Shown: piece by piece, positions 1 through 10,402 of the stretch
Position numbering within the stretch: the first letter of the stretch is position 1
How the letters are laid out: each line of letters begins with the position of its first letter
Assembly: GCA_944989445.1 (NCBI GenBank)
Contig: CALYLW010001097.1
Coordinates: 687,598-751,597 of the forward strand
Length of the DNA: 64,000 bases
Origin: Ampullaceana balthica
Taxonomy: Eukaryota; Mollusca; Gastropoda; Lymnaeidae
Reading direction: 5' to 3'
Notes under the pieces: generated by a model
What the model saw: the letters and a program-made list of their open reading frames with translations, nothing else
Told to the model about the DNA's origin: nothing
The model's database searches: none
Program-made: the position numbers and the translations under genes

Positions 1-5
1 TTAAG

Positions 6-200
6 TCCCCACCACATCTCCCCACCACATCTCCCCACCACATCTCCCCACCACATCTCCCCACCACATCTCCCCACCACATCTCCCCACCACATCTCCC
101 CACCACATCTCCCCACCACATCTCCCCACCACATCTCCCCACCACATCTCCCCACCACATCTCCCCACCACATCTCCCCACCACATCTCCCCACCACATC
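6..200. repeat. 13-bp minisatellite, ~15 copies
   Basis: Near-perfect tandem copies of CCCCACCACATCT run from the window's left edge, so the array may extend further left. Open frames through it are a by-product of its purity. Confidence 0.95.
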
Positions 201-524
201 AGTTTCAAGTTCTCATACTACTTAAGCCTGTGGTATTTCAGTGCAGTAACATTATTATCAGACGAGTTTATAGCCATAACTTCAATAAGGAGTTTGAAGT
301 TTTGGCAGTTGAAACATTCCCATACTTTAGAATAATTGCTTATTTCTTTTATTGATTTCTTATTTGGCTTTTCTTTTATTTCGATTAAATAAAACGCCAT
401 GGTCTTATTAAATTTTCATTTATAGACACATACAACGACTAGAAATTTGCCGCCCCTGGCAAAGTGCCGCCTGGGGCGCTTGCCCCCTTACCCCTTTCAC
501 TACATCACTGTGTGAAGTACCTTG
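201..524. other. Unique spacer, no gene seen
   Basis: Mixed-composition sequence with no splice-bounded open frame, no recognisable domain and no repeat. Confidence 0.5.
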
Positions 525-985
525 CAGTAACAAACCATAGGTTACTTTAGGACATAAAGTAATTAATGTGAAGACCCTTACACTGATAAACCCTAGGTTA
601 CTTTAGGGTATATTAAAGTAAGACCCTAGGTTACTTTAGGGTATATTAAAGTAAGGTAATTAAGATTGCACAAACAAACCCTAGGTTACTTTAGGGTATA
701 TTAAAGTAAGGTAAACATGATTGCACAAACAAACCCTAGGTTACTTTAGGGTATATTAAAGTAAGGTAAACATGATTGCACAAACAAAACCTAGGTTACT
801 TTAGGGTATATTAAAATAAGGTAAACATGATTGCACAAACAAACCCTAGGTTACTTTAGGGTATATTAAAGTAAGGTAAACATGATTGCACAAACAAACC
901 CTAGGTTACTCTAGGGTATATTAAAGTAAGGTAATCAAGATTGCACAAACAAACCCTAGGTTACTTGAGGATGTTCGTATCAGTG
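525..985. repeat. 55-bp degenerate tandem repeat, ~8 copies
   Basis: Each unit contains CCTAGGTTACTTTAGGG, itself a partial palindrome, followed by an AT-rich half ending near GCACAAAC. The left copies are more divergent and shorter than the right ones. It lies upstream of the VWC-like gene but I cannot link it to an exon. Confidence 0.9.
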
Positions 986-1250
986 GCTCTCAAACTGAGT
1001 AGATCAGTGTTCCTAGTAATAACAGGGAAATAACCCTAGAAGTCTTTTTTGGAAAGCGATGTATCGTCAGGGTATATTGCACATGTTATCTTATTATCTT
1101 ATCTCATCTTATCTTATCTTGTCTAGACTTATCTATACAAATGCTCCAACAATTATTGCAACAATTGTTTTAATAGCTTATCTTATCTGTTTACAGACGC
1201 TCCTTATATACAGAAGATTATTGCGTCCTACGCTTATCTATGGTTTGTGT

Positions 1251-4200
1251 TTAGTCCTGTATTTTTATTAGAGATTTAAATGTTGATAAAGTGTTGGTTG
1301 TCCTGGATTCTTCAGGCAACCCATTCCACGCCCGAATTCCGGATGGGAAGTACGAAAATTTGTATGTGTTTGTTATTGCATACGGAATAAGAAAGGTGTT
1401 TTTATCCTTATGTCTATCTGAGGGTTGTATTAAGTTATCTTTGTGTTGTATTTCTAAATTAGAATTAATTGCTTTATGTATGATTACTACTTTGCTCTTG
1501 GTTCTTCTATCCTCTAGTGTTTCAAGGTTTAATGATTTAATTAATGGTGTTATTCTTGTCAGTTTCGAATATTCTCCAGTAATGAATCTGGCAGCTCTTT
1601 TTTGAATTTGTTCTAGTTTATCAATGTTTTCTTTGGTGGATGGGTCCCATACAGAAGATGCATATTCTAGTACAGGTCTCACCAAAGTGAGGTAGCATTT
1701 TAGTTTTATATCTCTATTACATTTGTTAAAGTTCCTTTTTATAAAGCCTAAGGTTTTGTTTGATTTTTTAATAACTTCATTGACATGGGGATTCCATGAT
1801 AGTTTCTCATTTATTAAGACTCCTAAGTATTTTGCATCTTTAGTTTGGGTCAGTTCTTTTCCATGAATGTAATATTTTGAATTTATTTGTTTCTTTTTCT
1901 TTGTTACTCTTAACAGTTGACACTTTTCTGGGTGGAAAGACATACTCCAGTTAGTTTCCCATTTTATCAATTCATCTAAGTCTTTTTGTAAAATTTTGCT
2001 ATCTTGCTCTGATTTAATTGTTCTATAGATTATACAATCATCAGCAAATAACCTAACTTTTGTACCTGTTGAGATGTTGTTGGGTAAATCATTTATATAA
2101 ATTAAAAAGAGTAAGGGACCTAGCACAGTTCCTTGTGGAACTCCTGAGTTAACCTTTATTGGTGCAGATTTAGATCCATTAATTATTACAGTTTGCTCCC
2201 TGCCCAAAAGGAAGTCTTGGATCCAGTGATGTAAGGAACCTGAGATTTCAAAGTAGTTAAGTTTTTTAAGTAAACTAAGGTGGTGAACTTTGTCAAATGC
2301 TTTTGAGAAGTCTAGTAATATTGTATCTATTTGATCATTTTTGTCCAAGCCTTTTGATAGTTCATCTATTAATCCTATTAATTGTGTTTCACATGATCTG
2401 TTTTTTCTAAAGCCGTGTTGATGTGGGCATAGGGCATTATATTTGTCAAGGTTGTTAACTATTCTACTATATATTATGTGTTCTAGTAATTTACAGGTGA
2501 TACTAGTAAGTGATACAGGCCTGTAATTACCAGGGTCTGATTTATCCCCTTTCTTAAAGAGTGGAGTTACGTTAGCTAATTTCCAATCCTGGGGCACTTT
2601 ACCCTGGTTTAGAGAGGCTTGAAAGAGAACTACAAGGATTGGGGACAGTTCATTGCTTAGTTCTTTTAATAATCTTGCAGGCAAATCATCTGGGCCAGTA
2701 GCTTTGTTTATTTTTAAGTTTTTTAGGAGTGAATGTATACCTATCTCATCTACAGTTATGTTACCTATTTCCTCCATTTTATTTAAATTTATTAAAACTT
2801 CCTGGTCGCCTGAGGCAGAAAAAGATGATGCAAAATATGTGTTAAGGATATTAGCTTTAGTTTCATTATCATTATAGGTTTTATTATTTGAGCCTTTTTG
2901 AGTGGCTATTCCTGAAGGTTCCATTTTTTTAGATTTGATAAAGGACCATAAGTTTTTATTGTTATCTTTGGTAATTACATTGTTTATATATTCATTTTGG
3001 AGGTTTCGACTAAGTTTTTGTGTCAAGTGTTTAATCTTTAAGTATTTTTTGTGTATCCTATATGAATAGGTAGCTTTATATTTCTTAAATAAGTTCTCTT
3101 TTAGTTTGCTAAGCTTTTTCAATCTAGAATTGAACCAGCATTTGTTAATTTTATTTGATGTTAGTTTTGTTGGAACATTCTCATCCATTATAGTTTTTAG
3201 ATTTGTTTTTATATCTTTCCAAATTTCTTCTACTGGGCTATTTGTGTTAAATTTACTTAGGAAAGTTTGTTGGAATTTAGCCGCTGATTGGTGTAGTTTT
3301 ATTGAATTACATTTATTCCAAAGATAGATTATTCTTCTAGGTATCTTATTACTTTTAGTTTTTATTGTATTGGTGACCCTAACAATATCATGGTCGGACA
3401 GTCCTGGAATTATTTTATAGTCTAACACTAGTCCTGGTCTATTTGTTAGGAATAAATCTAGTGTTTTATTTTTCCTTGTTGCTGTTTTTACTATCTGTTC
3501 TAGGTTTATGTTGTTTATAGTGTCTAAAAAGTGTTCATTAATTTCTTTGTTAGTTTGATGGTTATCAATTGTATAATTTTTCCAATTTATATCTGGAAGA
3601 TTAAAGTCCCCCATAATCCATAGAACTGAATTTTTATTATTCTCTTTTATGAAAGTTAATTGACTACAAAGATTGTTCATGTATTCTAGGTTTGTATTCG
3701 GAGGTCTATATATACTGCCTACAATAAGTGGGGATGAGTTTGGTGTAATTATTTTACAATAAATAGACTCTATATTAAAATTTGGCTGCGTAGTAATTTC
3801 TTCAGCTATGATATTTGATTTAATTGCAAGTAGCACTCCTCCATAATTGTCTGGTCTGTCTTTCCTAAAAATATTATAATTGGTGTTTAAAATCTCAGAG
3901 TTATATATGTTGGGGTTCAACCAAGTTTCAGAACCAGCAATTATGTCTGGTTCTTCTGTTTTTATAAGTAGTTCTAAATCTGGAATTTTATTTTTTAAGC
4001 TTTGGAAATTAACTATTAGTGTTTTGAGAATGTTTTGATTATTATTATTATTAGATTTTTTATGGGTAATTTTATGGGTTTGTGTGGTCGGTTTCATTTT
4101 ATCTAGTGGTTTATTTATAAAAGGATTAGCTAAAACACTGTAAGAGTTTGTGGTGATAAGGTCCTTATAGTTAAATAAATCTGAACTGATTTGGGGCAAC

Positions 4201-4640
4201 CCACAATGTATTCAGTGCCAAGATGCATATTTATTTCTTAGGCCTATTGCTATGTGCTTTGGTGTGTTAGAATGCAGGCATGCAATGTGGTACCATTCAT
4301 TGCAGGTGTCACACTGAATGGTTCCTTGTTTGGTAGTGCATGCCTTAATACAAATTTGACATTTAGATGATACTGGGCCTGGGTTAAGTTCTATGTCGCC
4401 TGAGAGGAGCAAAATTAAGATTAAGTGTTTTTGCTTATATCTACATATTTTATGTTTCCAATGTTTGAAGGAGATTTCCTTTATTGTGCTTAAGATAGAG
4501 GTGTTGTCAGTGTGCTTTGTGTTGTGGTGGTTTATAATTATTGATATATTACTCTGATTTTTAGGATGTTTGTTGGTTGACGTTAATGTCCTTAAAATTA
4601 GTGTGGTTATTACTAAGACTAAGCATGTGTATTTAGGCAA
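1251..4640 (-). pseudogene. LINE polyprotein: 2A, PHD finger, endonuclease, reverse transcriptase; one in-frame TGA
   Basis: One continuous frame of about 1130 codons is broken only by a TGA at 4214-4212. The N-terminal part is hydrophobic and carries GDIELNPGP, then a C4HC3-type PHD-like finger (CQIC...CDTC...WYH..CL). The endonuclease shows SETW, YRPP, GDFNLP and SDHD motifs. The reverse transcriptase shows DFSKAFD, GVPQGTVLGPLLF and the catalytic FADD box. A terminal region (RPVLEYASS, KRAARFI) closes the protein. The TGA falls in the spacing W-x-stop-x-x-C, where a PHD finger has its penultimate zinc-binding Cys, so it looks like a nonsense change from Cys. The first codon is unclear, because no good ATG lies upstream of the 2A motif. 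Endonuclease and RT are otherwise intact, so the insertion is probably young. Confidence 0.85.
4374..4400 (-). other. 2A-like ribosome-skipping motif GDIELNPGP
   Basis: The residues match the D-(V/I)-E-x-N-P-G-P consensus of 2A peptides, at which the ribosome skips the last Gly-Pro bond. 2A-like sequences near the N-terminus of AP-type LINEs are known from several marine invertebrates. Here it would release a short hydrophobic leader from the PHD-endonuclease-RT part. Activity is inferred from the motif only. Confidence 0.8.
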
Positions 4641-4785
4641 TTATTACAATTGTTTTAATAGCATGTGTATTTAGGCAATTATTACAATTGTTTTAATAGC
4701 ATGTGTATTTAGGCAATTATTACAATTGTTTTAATAGCATGTGTATTTAGGCAATTATTACAATTGTTTTAATAGCATGTGTATT
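4622..4785. repeat. 38-bp tandem repeat at the LINE 5' end, 4 copies
   Basis: Four nearly identical units (containing TTATTACAATTGTTTTAAT on the + strand) and a 12-bp partial unit sit at the 5' boundary of the LINE. The first unit overlaps the start of the open frame. Monomeric 5' repeats can act as LINE promoters, but that role is inference here. Confidence 0.9.
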
Positions 4786-4895
4786 AACAATTCATCTGCA
4801 AATTTGTTTTGACAATAACGTACAATGTTTGTACAGCTAAAAATATCTTTCAACAGGTTTTTTTAAAAATGTAATTGTTCTCCTTATGTCTTTAG

Positions 4896-4989
4896 CCCCG
4901 TGTCCGGATAATCACGTGAGTGGCGACACCTGGTTTCCGGAAGGTTGTATGGAATGTAACTGTGATGATGATGGTTACCAGTGTGCCAG
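4896..4989 (+). CDS. VWC-like secreted protein, penultimate coding exon
   Basis: The exon is bounded by an acceptor (CTTATGTCTTTAG) and a donor (GTGCCAG|GTAATG). It supplies two nucleotides to a preceding codon, then 30 codons, then AG of a split Ser codon. The peptide has PCPDN, a Trp and the Cys pattern C..W....C..C.C......C, which begins a von Willebrand factor C (VWC or single-VWC) module. Upstream exons, including any signal peptide, are not in the window; they lie beyond the LINE or left of position 1. The exact end of this exon is the seed of the 55-bp array that follows. VWC-like modules occur in secreted binding proteins and single-VWC immune-type peptides; function here is unknown. 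Confidence 0.75.
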
Positions 4990-5075
4990 GTAATGTATAC
5001 ACCACCAAACTTATAGGAACATATCATTTCTAAAATCGTGCCAAGTAATGTATACACCAGCAAACTTATGGGAAC

Positions 5076-6747
5076 TAGGGGACCTCCGGATATCCGGACC
5101 GGATATCGGGATTTCGCTACTATCCGGATTCGGCAAATACTTATGGCAGATCTGGATAGTATCCGGATATCAATGTAGTAAAGATTTTTTGAAATCAAAT
5201 TAAATTAATATTAATAAGTTTATAAACAAATATATAAAAAGTAAAAAACAATAACCAGAAATCAGTAGGCCTACATTTAACAAGAATGTATAGTGAGAGA
5301 GCATTCAGAATTCGCCGAACAAACGTGGGATGTTATTGTTGTTATTGTTATTGTTCTTGAAAAAGAATTCGGGCATGACAAGCTCTTAATGTTTCGAAAC
5401 TTGAAAATTGAAGAAACAAACTACAAACTTAAAGGTAACAAGTACTGCTGAGTACCATGTTACAACTTAGTTGTAACTGTTAACTAGTAACTATTTTATT
5501 TACTCATGTCATTAAATTATTTTCATTGTTAAAGCTGGTATATTAATTTTATGTTAAAAAATAATAATTTTATGTTAAAAAATAATAATTTTATGTTAAA
5601 AAATAGTAATTTTATGTTAAAAAATAATAATTTTATGTTAAAAAATAATAATTTTATGTTAAAAAATAATAATTGTAAGTTTAATTTGTAAATTTTAGTT
5701 TATAGTATAAACTTTATAGTTAAACGGGAGCCTTGGAAACTGGGACAGGCTGAGTGTTGGCTTTCGTTTTTAACTTCTTTTTCATTGACTAGTCCGTTTA
5801 CAGTAGTCAATCATTCAATACTTTCAATGCAGTATTTACATTAATTTTTTTTACTGATATGATTTAAGTTTTATCATTGTAATAATTTTATATTATTTGT
5901 TGGGGTTTTTTTTCGCTGAACTTTAAATTGCATTTGCTATTTGATTTGATATGCGAACTTAAAAATAAAAATGTGGCTTGTCTCACGTGTTATATCTTAA
6001 TCAGCTTCATAACTCTGAAACTCTAGTCTAATGTGAATATTATAATTATACAAAATAAGTTAAGTAACAAATTATGGTATACATTAAAATATTAATATAG
6101 AACAAAATAAACAAATTAACAAGCGTTGATCATGAAATCATTCAAATCCATGCAAAATACAGTAAAACAATCAAACTCAATACGAGAAAAAATATTTAGT
6201 TAAAAATTCACAAGTATAGATATTACTTTACTACATTAGATAACAAACCAAGTTGACGATTAACAACATGTTAAACTTAATTAAATCGTCTAAATAAAAG
6301 AACAGTTTATATTATAGCTCTAGATCACGACTTCTTGTACACTACACTACACACTCAGTACAACAATGTTCACTTGGTACACACTACACACTCAGTACAA
6401 CAATGTTCACTTGGTACACAGTTCAAAGTTCGTTGAACTTCGTTCAAGTTCGTTCATTCAATTCATTGTAAAATGTTTATTGTTCACGTAGACATTGTCA
6501 CAAACGGTCATTGTAGATAACAAATACTCTCCATATGTTGGATAATAAATATTTTAATAAATAGTATTAAATACTATTACATAAATGATATAAATTAGTA
6601 AAGTACACCCCCACCCCACCCACCCCACCCCCACCCTATCAGCTCTTACTTCAATGTGGAGATATACGGATTCTGGATCACGCAAATATTAGGGCCAAAC
6701 TATCCGGATCCGGCAAATAGTAAAAAAACATATCCGGCTGTTCCCTA
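5076..6747. mobile_element. Non-autonomous hAT-like DNA transposon (1.67 kb)
   Basis: Imperfect terminal inverted repeats TAGGGGACCTCCGGATAT and, from the right end, TAGGGAACAGCCGGATAT are flanked by 8-bp duplications atgggaac / ataggaac (one mismatch). Subterminal regions are rich in ATCCGGAT-type palindromes. The AT-rich interior has no transposase frame. It inserted into a unit of the donor array. Placement in hAT rests on the 8-bp duplication and TAGGG ends. Confidence 0.75.
5545..5672. repeat. 21-bp AT-rich tandem repeat, ~6 copies
   Basis: TTTTATGTTAAAAAATAATAA repeats with one variant copy inside the hAT-like element. Confidence 0.9.
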
Positions 6748-6993
6748 ATAGGAACATACCATTTCTACAATTGTGCCAGGTAATGTATACACCACCACAC
6801 GTATATCAACATATCATTTCTACAAACGTGCCAGGTAATGTATACACCACCACACTTATAGGAACATATCATTTCTACAATTGTGCCAGGTAATGTATAC
6901 ACCACCACACTTATAGGAACATATCATTTCTACAATTGTGCCAGGTAATGTATACACCACCACACTTATAGGAACATATCATTTCTGCAATTG

Positions 6994-7142
6994 TCTTATC
7001 TTATCTTATCTGTTTCAGACGCTCCTTCTATACAGAAGATTATTGCGTCCTACGCTTATCTATGGTTTGTGTTTAGTCCTGCATTCTTATTAGAGTTTTA
7101 AATTTTGATAAAGTGTTGGCTTTCCTGGTTTCTTCAGACAAA
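6994..7142 (-). mobile_element. LINE 3'-end fragment
   Basis: About 150 bp closely match the 3' UTR and last codons of the LINE at 1085-4785 (shared stretches ATACAGAAGATTATTGCGTC and GATAAAGTGTTGG). It is heavily 5'-truncated and interrupts a unit of the 55-bp donor array. Confidence 0.85.
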
Positions 7143-7236
7143 TGTGCCAGGTAATGTATACACCACCAAACTTATAGGAACATATCATTTCTACAAACGT
7201 GCCAGGTAATGTATACACCACCACACTTATAGGAAC

Positions 7237-7400
7237 ATAAATACGCACACGAATTGTGTAATCAAAACAATACATTAATGCTTTATTAATTGACTATAAT
7301 ACAAAAGTTGACGTTTCGGCTAAATGCCTTCGTCAGTACATATAACTGACTCAAGAATTAAAATTATATTTACCTTATATAAGATATTCTATATCATGGA
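7237..7400 (-). mobile_element. Penelope-like element terminal fragment (candidate)
   Basis: The stretch contains GACGTTTCGGC and GCCTTCGTCAGT on the + strand, a signature of Penelope-like element termini as I remember them. It directly abuts the last donor-array unit. No reverse transcriptase or GIY-YIG frame remains. Confidence 0.5.
7310..7336 (-). ncRNA. Hammerhead ribozyme core (candidate)
   Basis: On the minus strand the order is CUGACGA, a short hairpin AGGCAUUUAGCC (stem II), then GAAAC and GUC, matching the conserved hammerhead core CUGANGA...GAAA...UH. Minimal hammerheads with tiny stem III are known in Penelope-like element repeats. I could not draw a convincing stem I or III, so this copy may be degenerate or need a dimer. 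Confidence 0.45.
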
Positions 7401-7404
7401 TAAA

Positions 7405-7865
7405 TAAAAGTAAAAAGAGATTTTTAAAAACCACGTTTTTATAAGTGGACTAAAAAAAAATAATTTAAAACTTATAACTTCAAGTACTTTGATTTGAACG
7501 AACTGAACTGAACTATCCCTTAACCCGTCGTTAGGTCGTTGGGGCACCATCGTGAACTGCTCACTATCTCACGCCATTTGTCCCGGTCCTGTGCTGCCTT
7601 TTGAGAGTCGCTGAATGACAGGCCGGTCCACTCTTTGGTGTTTGGTATAAAAGTTAAAGATGTATCATTTAGAAGGCAAAAGAGAGATCTATAAGTGAGA
7701 GAATGAATGAACTGCATATGTTAAACCTCATAAGCACCGCCCCACGTTTTTAGTCATATTAAATCAAAGTACTTGAAGTTATGAATTTTTAAATTATTTT
7801 CTTCTTTTTAGTCCACTTATAAAAACTTGTTTGTTTTTTTTAAATCTTTTTTTACTTTTATTTAT
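7405..7865. repeat. ~100-bp inverted repeat flanking a LINE relic
   Basis: The left arm (about 7405-7497) and right arm (about 7758-7865) are reverse complements over most of their length, sharing AAGTACTTGAAGTTAT and TTTAGTCCACTTATAAAAAC. The spacer of about 260 bp holds the LINE relic. It could be a foldback element or an inverted duplication of a SINE-like tail. Confidence 0.65.
7520..7660 (-). pseudogene. LINE ORF2 C-terminal relic
   Basis: A minus-strand frame contains EWTGLSFSDSQ, then AAQDRDKWREIVSSS and a stop, resembling the C-terminal tail common in some invertebrate LINE polyproteins. No catalytic domain is left. Confidence 0.5.
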
Positions 7866-7930
7866 TTTCTTCTTTTTAGTCCACTAACAAAAACGTGTTT
7901 TTTTTATAATCTTTTTTTTTACCTCTATTT

Positions 7931-8340
7931 TACCTAACACCTCATCAGGTCACGGGGTGAACTCGGCACGTGAAATTGAAATACAGCAGACGGATATAGA
8001 TGCTTATATAGAGATAAACTAAAAATTTCAATAATGTAATTGCGGTACATTCAATCGATCTGACATTTTGATAAAATGCATTGTCATCCAAGATTTATCT
8101 GTGGTAAAATTTTGAGCTCTCTAGGACCATCAGAAGTGGTTTAATTTAACGTTGGCAAATTTGAAAAATTGGGGACAGACAGACAGACACGAAAGCAAGT
8201 TAATAAAAACGTGGTAAAAACCTTTAAGTAAAGATATAAAAAAGAAATAAACACTTTAAAGAAAAACAATGACAAAATGATATTAGAAAAGGGAGGACAA
8301 CATTTCTTCAATCCCCGAGGATCTTGTAAACTTATATTTT
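7931..8340. other. Intronic sequence, nothing recognised
   Basis: Intron of the VWC-like gene. It holds a short GACAGACAGACAGACA run near 8175 and no open frame or tandem array. Confidence 0.5.
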
Positions 8341-8357
8341 CATTTTACTCTTTACAG

Positions 8358-8682
8358 CTGCGGTGTCTACGCCTTTGACTACAATACAAGCCTGTGCTAT
8401 GAAGAAACCAACCTCACTGCACCTTACCCAGATTGTTGCCTGCCAAAAATCGTGTGTGTGGGAAATTCTGGCTTCAACTCCAGCAAATTAGCCAATCCAC
8501 TTCCGGTTGATCCAGTTCCGGTACCAGCAAACACCACCCCCAAACCTGAAGTATCTAAAGGAGGAAGTAAATCCCAATCTAACTCCAATCGACGTGTCCC
8601 CATCGTCCCACCTAAAAAATCCCCTCCCCGCTACATCAAACCCAAACCGAAACCACAACCCACCAACAACCGGAGAGGTTGA
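8358..8682 (+). CDS. VWC-like secreted protein, terminal coding exon
   Basis: The acceptor TTTACTCTTTACAG precedes C, which completes the AG of the previous exon to AGC (Ser) and keeps the frame. The peptide continues SCGVYAFDYNTSLCYEE, then PYPDCCLPKIVC, completing a ten-cysteine pattern ending CC....C as in VWC-type modules. The remaining ~65 residues form a low-complexity tail rich in Pro, Lys, Ser and Asn (VPVPANTTPKP, RVPIVPPKKS, KPKPKPQP), ending NRRG then TGA. An N-linked glycosylation sequon is visible (NTS). The tail suggests an extracellular or matrix-binding peptide. A single-VWC peptide or beta-microseminoprotein-like fold are alternatives. Confidence 0.75.
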
Positions 8683-8701
8683 TGTGTTCAACCAACCCCA
8701 A

Positions 8702-8982
8702 ACACAATAAATACAAACATAATAAATACAAACACAATAAATACAAACTCAATAAATACAAACTCAATAAATAAAAACCACAAACTCAATAAATAAAAAC
8801 CACAAACTCAATAAATACAAACCACAAACTCAATAAATACAAACCACAAACTCAATAAATACAAACCACAAACTCAATAAATACAAACCACAAACTCAAT
8901 AAATACAAACCACAAGTTCAATAAATACAAACCACAAACTCAATAAATACAAAACAAAAACCCAATAAATATAAACCACAAT
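8702..8982 (+). repeat. Tandem array of poly(A) signals in the 3' UTR, 14 or more AATAAA
   Basis: Starting about 20 bp after the stop codon, units of about 12-22 bp containing CAATAAATACAAAC repeat. Nearly every unit carries a canonical AATAAA on the sense strand, the first at 8706-8711. The gene's poly(A) signal thus appears reiterated. Which copy is used cannot be told from sequence. Confidence 0.85.
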
Positions 8983-9837
8983 TTTTGACATTCAGTGGCT
9001 ATTACAGGCAACTTGATTATCTATAGTACATTGGCAATGAATATTTAGTTGTTGCTTTTTATATTAGATGCAAATTGATGAGTATTTTTTTAAGACACCA
9101 CCGTGGCGTCCAATTAAAATTACGCCCTATATTTCGGTTGTTTTTGATTGGCTAAATGATAGAAATGGTCCAGTGCTATTAATAGAATGATGTTTGTGTA
9201 GATACACTCTCGTTAAGAAAAGATCTTATTAAACTATTATTTTGGATAAACTAAAACATTTAAACAATCAACTGTTGTAAGAAATATTTCAGTTGTATTC
9301 TCCATTAAACTAATACAATGATGTCGAGTTGATTTGTTTTTTTAAAGTACAGACATTGCTATACATTAATTAAAGAGAAAATGAATTTTTTTAAAGCCAC
9401 ATCGTGTTTTTTTTCATTCTTTGATTACAATTTTTTTTTAATCTTTACGCTACCATAAATCTTTGATTACTATGTTTCTTTATTACGATACTACTAAATA
9501 ATCTCAAATCTTCCTTTGGATCAACTCCATAAAACTTCCTATAACAACATGTTCAAAAATAGGATTTCACATCTTATTAATGAAAGAATCAAAATACAAA
9601 CGTTTAACTAATACGTCATTACACTCAATTTAATTTTACTAATCATTCGACCAAAAAATCGTCTGTCAAAATTTTGTAAAATATATTTTACAATTATTTT
9701 TGGTTCCGAATGCAAAAGATTACTTAGAATTAAGGAGTCACTTTAGTCACGTGCCCACCGGCTAGACATGTGTTTGAGAAATATTTCGTTTAACTGAGCT
9801 CACAAGTTGTTCAAGTCCAAGGTGGGGCAAACTACTA
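8983..9837. other. AT-rich intergenic DNA, nothing recognised
   Basis: No coding-like frame, domain or repeat array was seen. Poly-T runs and scattered AT blocks only. Confidence 0.5.
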
Positions 9838-10275
9838 ACAGACAAGCAGATAGACAGACAGGTAGACAGACAGACATATAGATAGACAGGCAGACAGATA
9901 GATAGACAGACAGACAGATAGATAGACAGGCAGACAGATAGATAGACATACAGGCAGACAGATAGATAGACATACAGGCAGACAGATCAATAAACAGAAA
10001 GACAGATAGACAGACAGAAGATAGACAGAAAGATAGACAGATACACAGACAGAAGATAGACAGCCATACATATAAGCAGACAGATAGATAAACAGACATT
10101 CAGATAGACAGGCAGACAGATAAACAGACAGATAGACTGACAGACAGAAGACAGATAGACTGACAGAAGATAGACAGACAGACGATAGACAGTCAGACAG
10201 ACAGATACACAGACAGAAGATAGACAGACATACATATAAGCAGACAGGTAGATAAACAGATAGACAGTCAGACCA
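9838..10275. repeat. GACA/GATA compound microsatellite
   Basis: Interleaved GACA and GATA tetranucleotides with longer sub-blocks (for example CAGACAGAAGATAGACAG) repeated irregularly. All open frames here are repeat artefacts. Confidence 0.95.
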
Positions 10276-10402
10276 TCGATCAATTGTCTAATCTCAGCAG
10301 TACGCAGGCCCTTAGGCAAATTTGACTATTGGGCCCCCAACCATCTCGAAGCTATTTTGAAAATTTATCTAATTAAATGCACTAGTACCGAACATGTAAT
10401 TT

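Larger units (their letters stand above)
1085..4785 (-). mobile_element. Nearly full-length AP-endonuclease LINE (CR1/Jockey-like)
   Basis: This is a non-LTR retrotransposon read on the minus strand. In order it has four copies of a 38-bp 5' repeat, a 2A-like peptide, a PHD-like zinc finger, an AP-endonuclease, a reverse transcriptase and a short 3' UTR. The 3' UTR ends in a GATAA-rich tail around 1085-1120. Two fragments of the same family lie at 6994-7142 and 45285-46697, which fixes the 3' end independently. I found no clear target-site duplication. The reverse transcriptase motifs and the C-terminal region (RPVLEYASSVW) resemble the CR1/Jockey group; the exact clade is not resolved. Confidence 0.9.
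4982..7236 (+). repeat. 55-bp array of the VWC exon's splice donor, ~8 copies, interrupted
   Basis: The unit contains GTGCCAGGTAATGTATAC, which is the last 7 exon bases plus the first 11 intron bases of the exon ending at 4989. Copies lie at 4982-5075, 6748-6993 and 7143-7236. They are split by a hAT-like element (5076-6747) and a LINE fragment (6994-7142), and a Penelope-type tail abuts the last copy. The second copy has lost the donor G (CCAAGTAATG); most later ones keep CCAG|GTAATG. The satellite therefore predates these insertions. Confidence 0.9.

Noticed and set aside
525..985. Telomere-like repeat because of CCCTA/TAGGG words
   Set aside because: Those words sit in a 55-bp unit with a palindromic core, not in a hexamer run.
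4212..4214. TGA at a Cys position read as selenocysteine
   Set aside because: No sign of a recoding element and the host is a LINE; a point mutation is far simpler.
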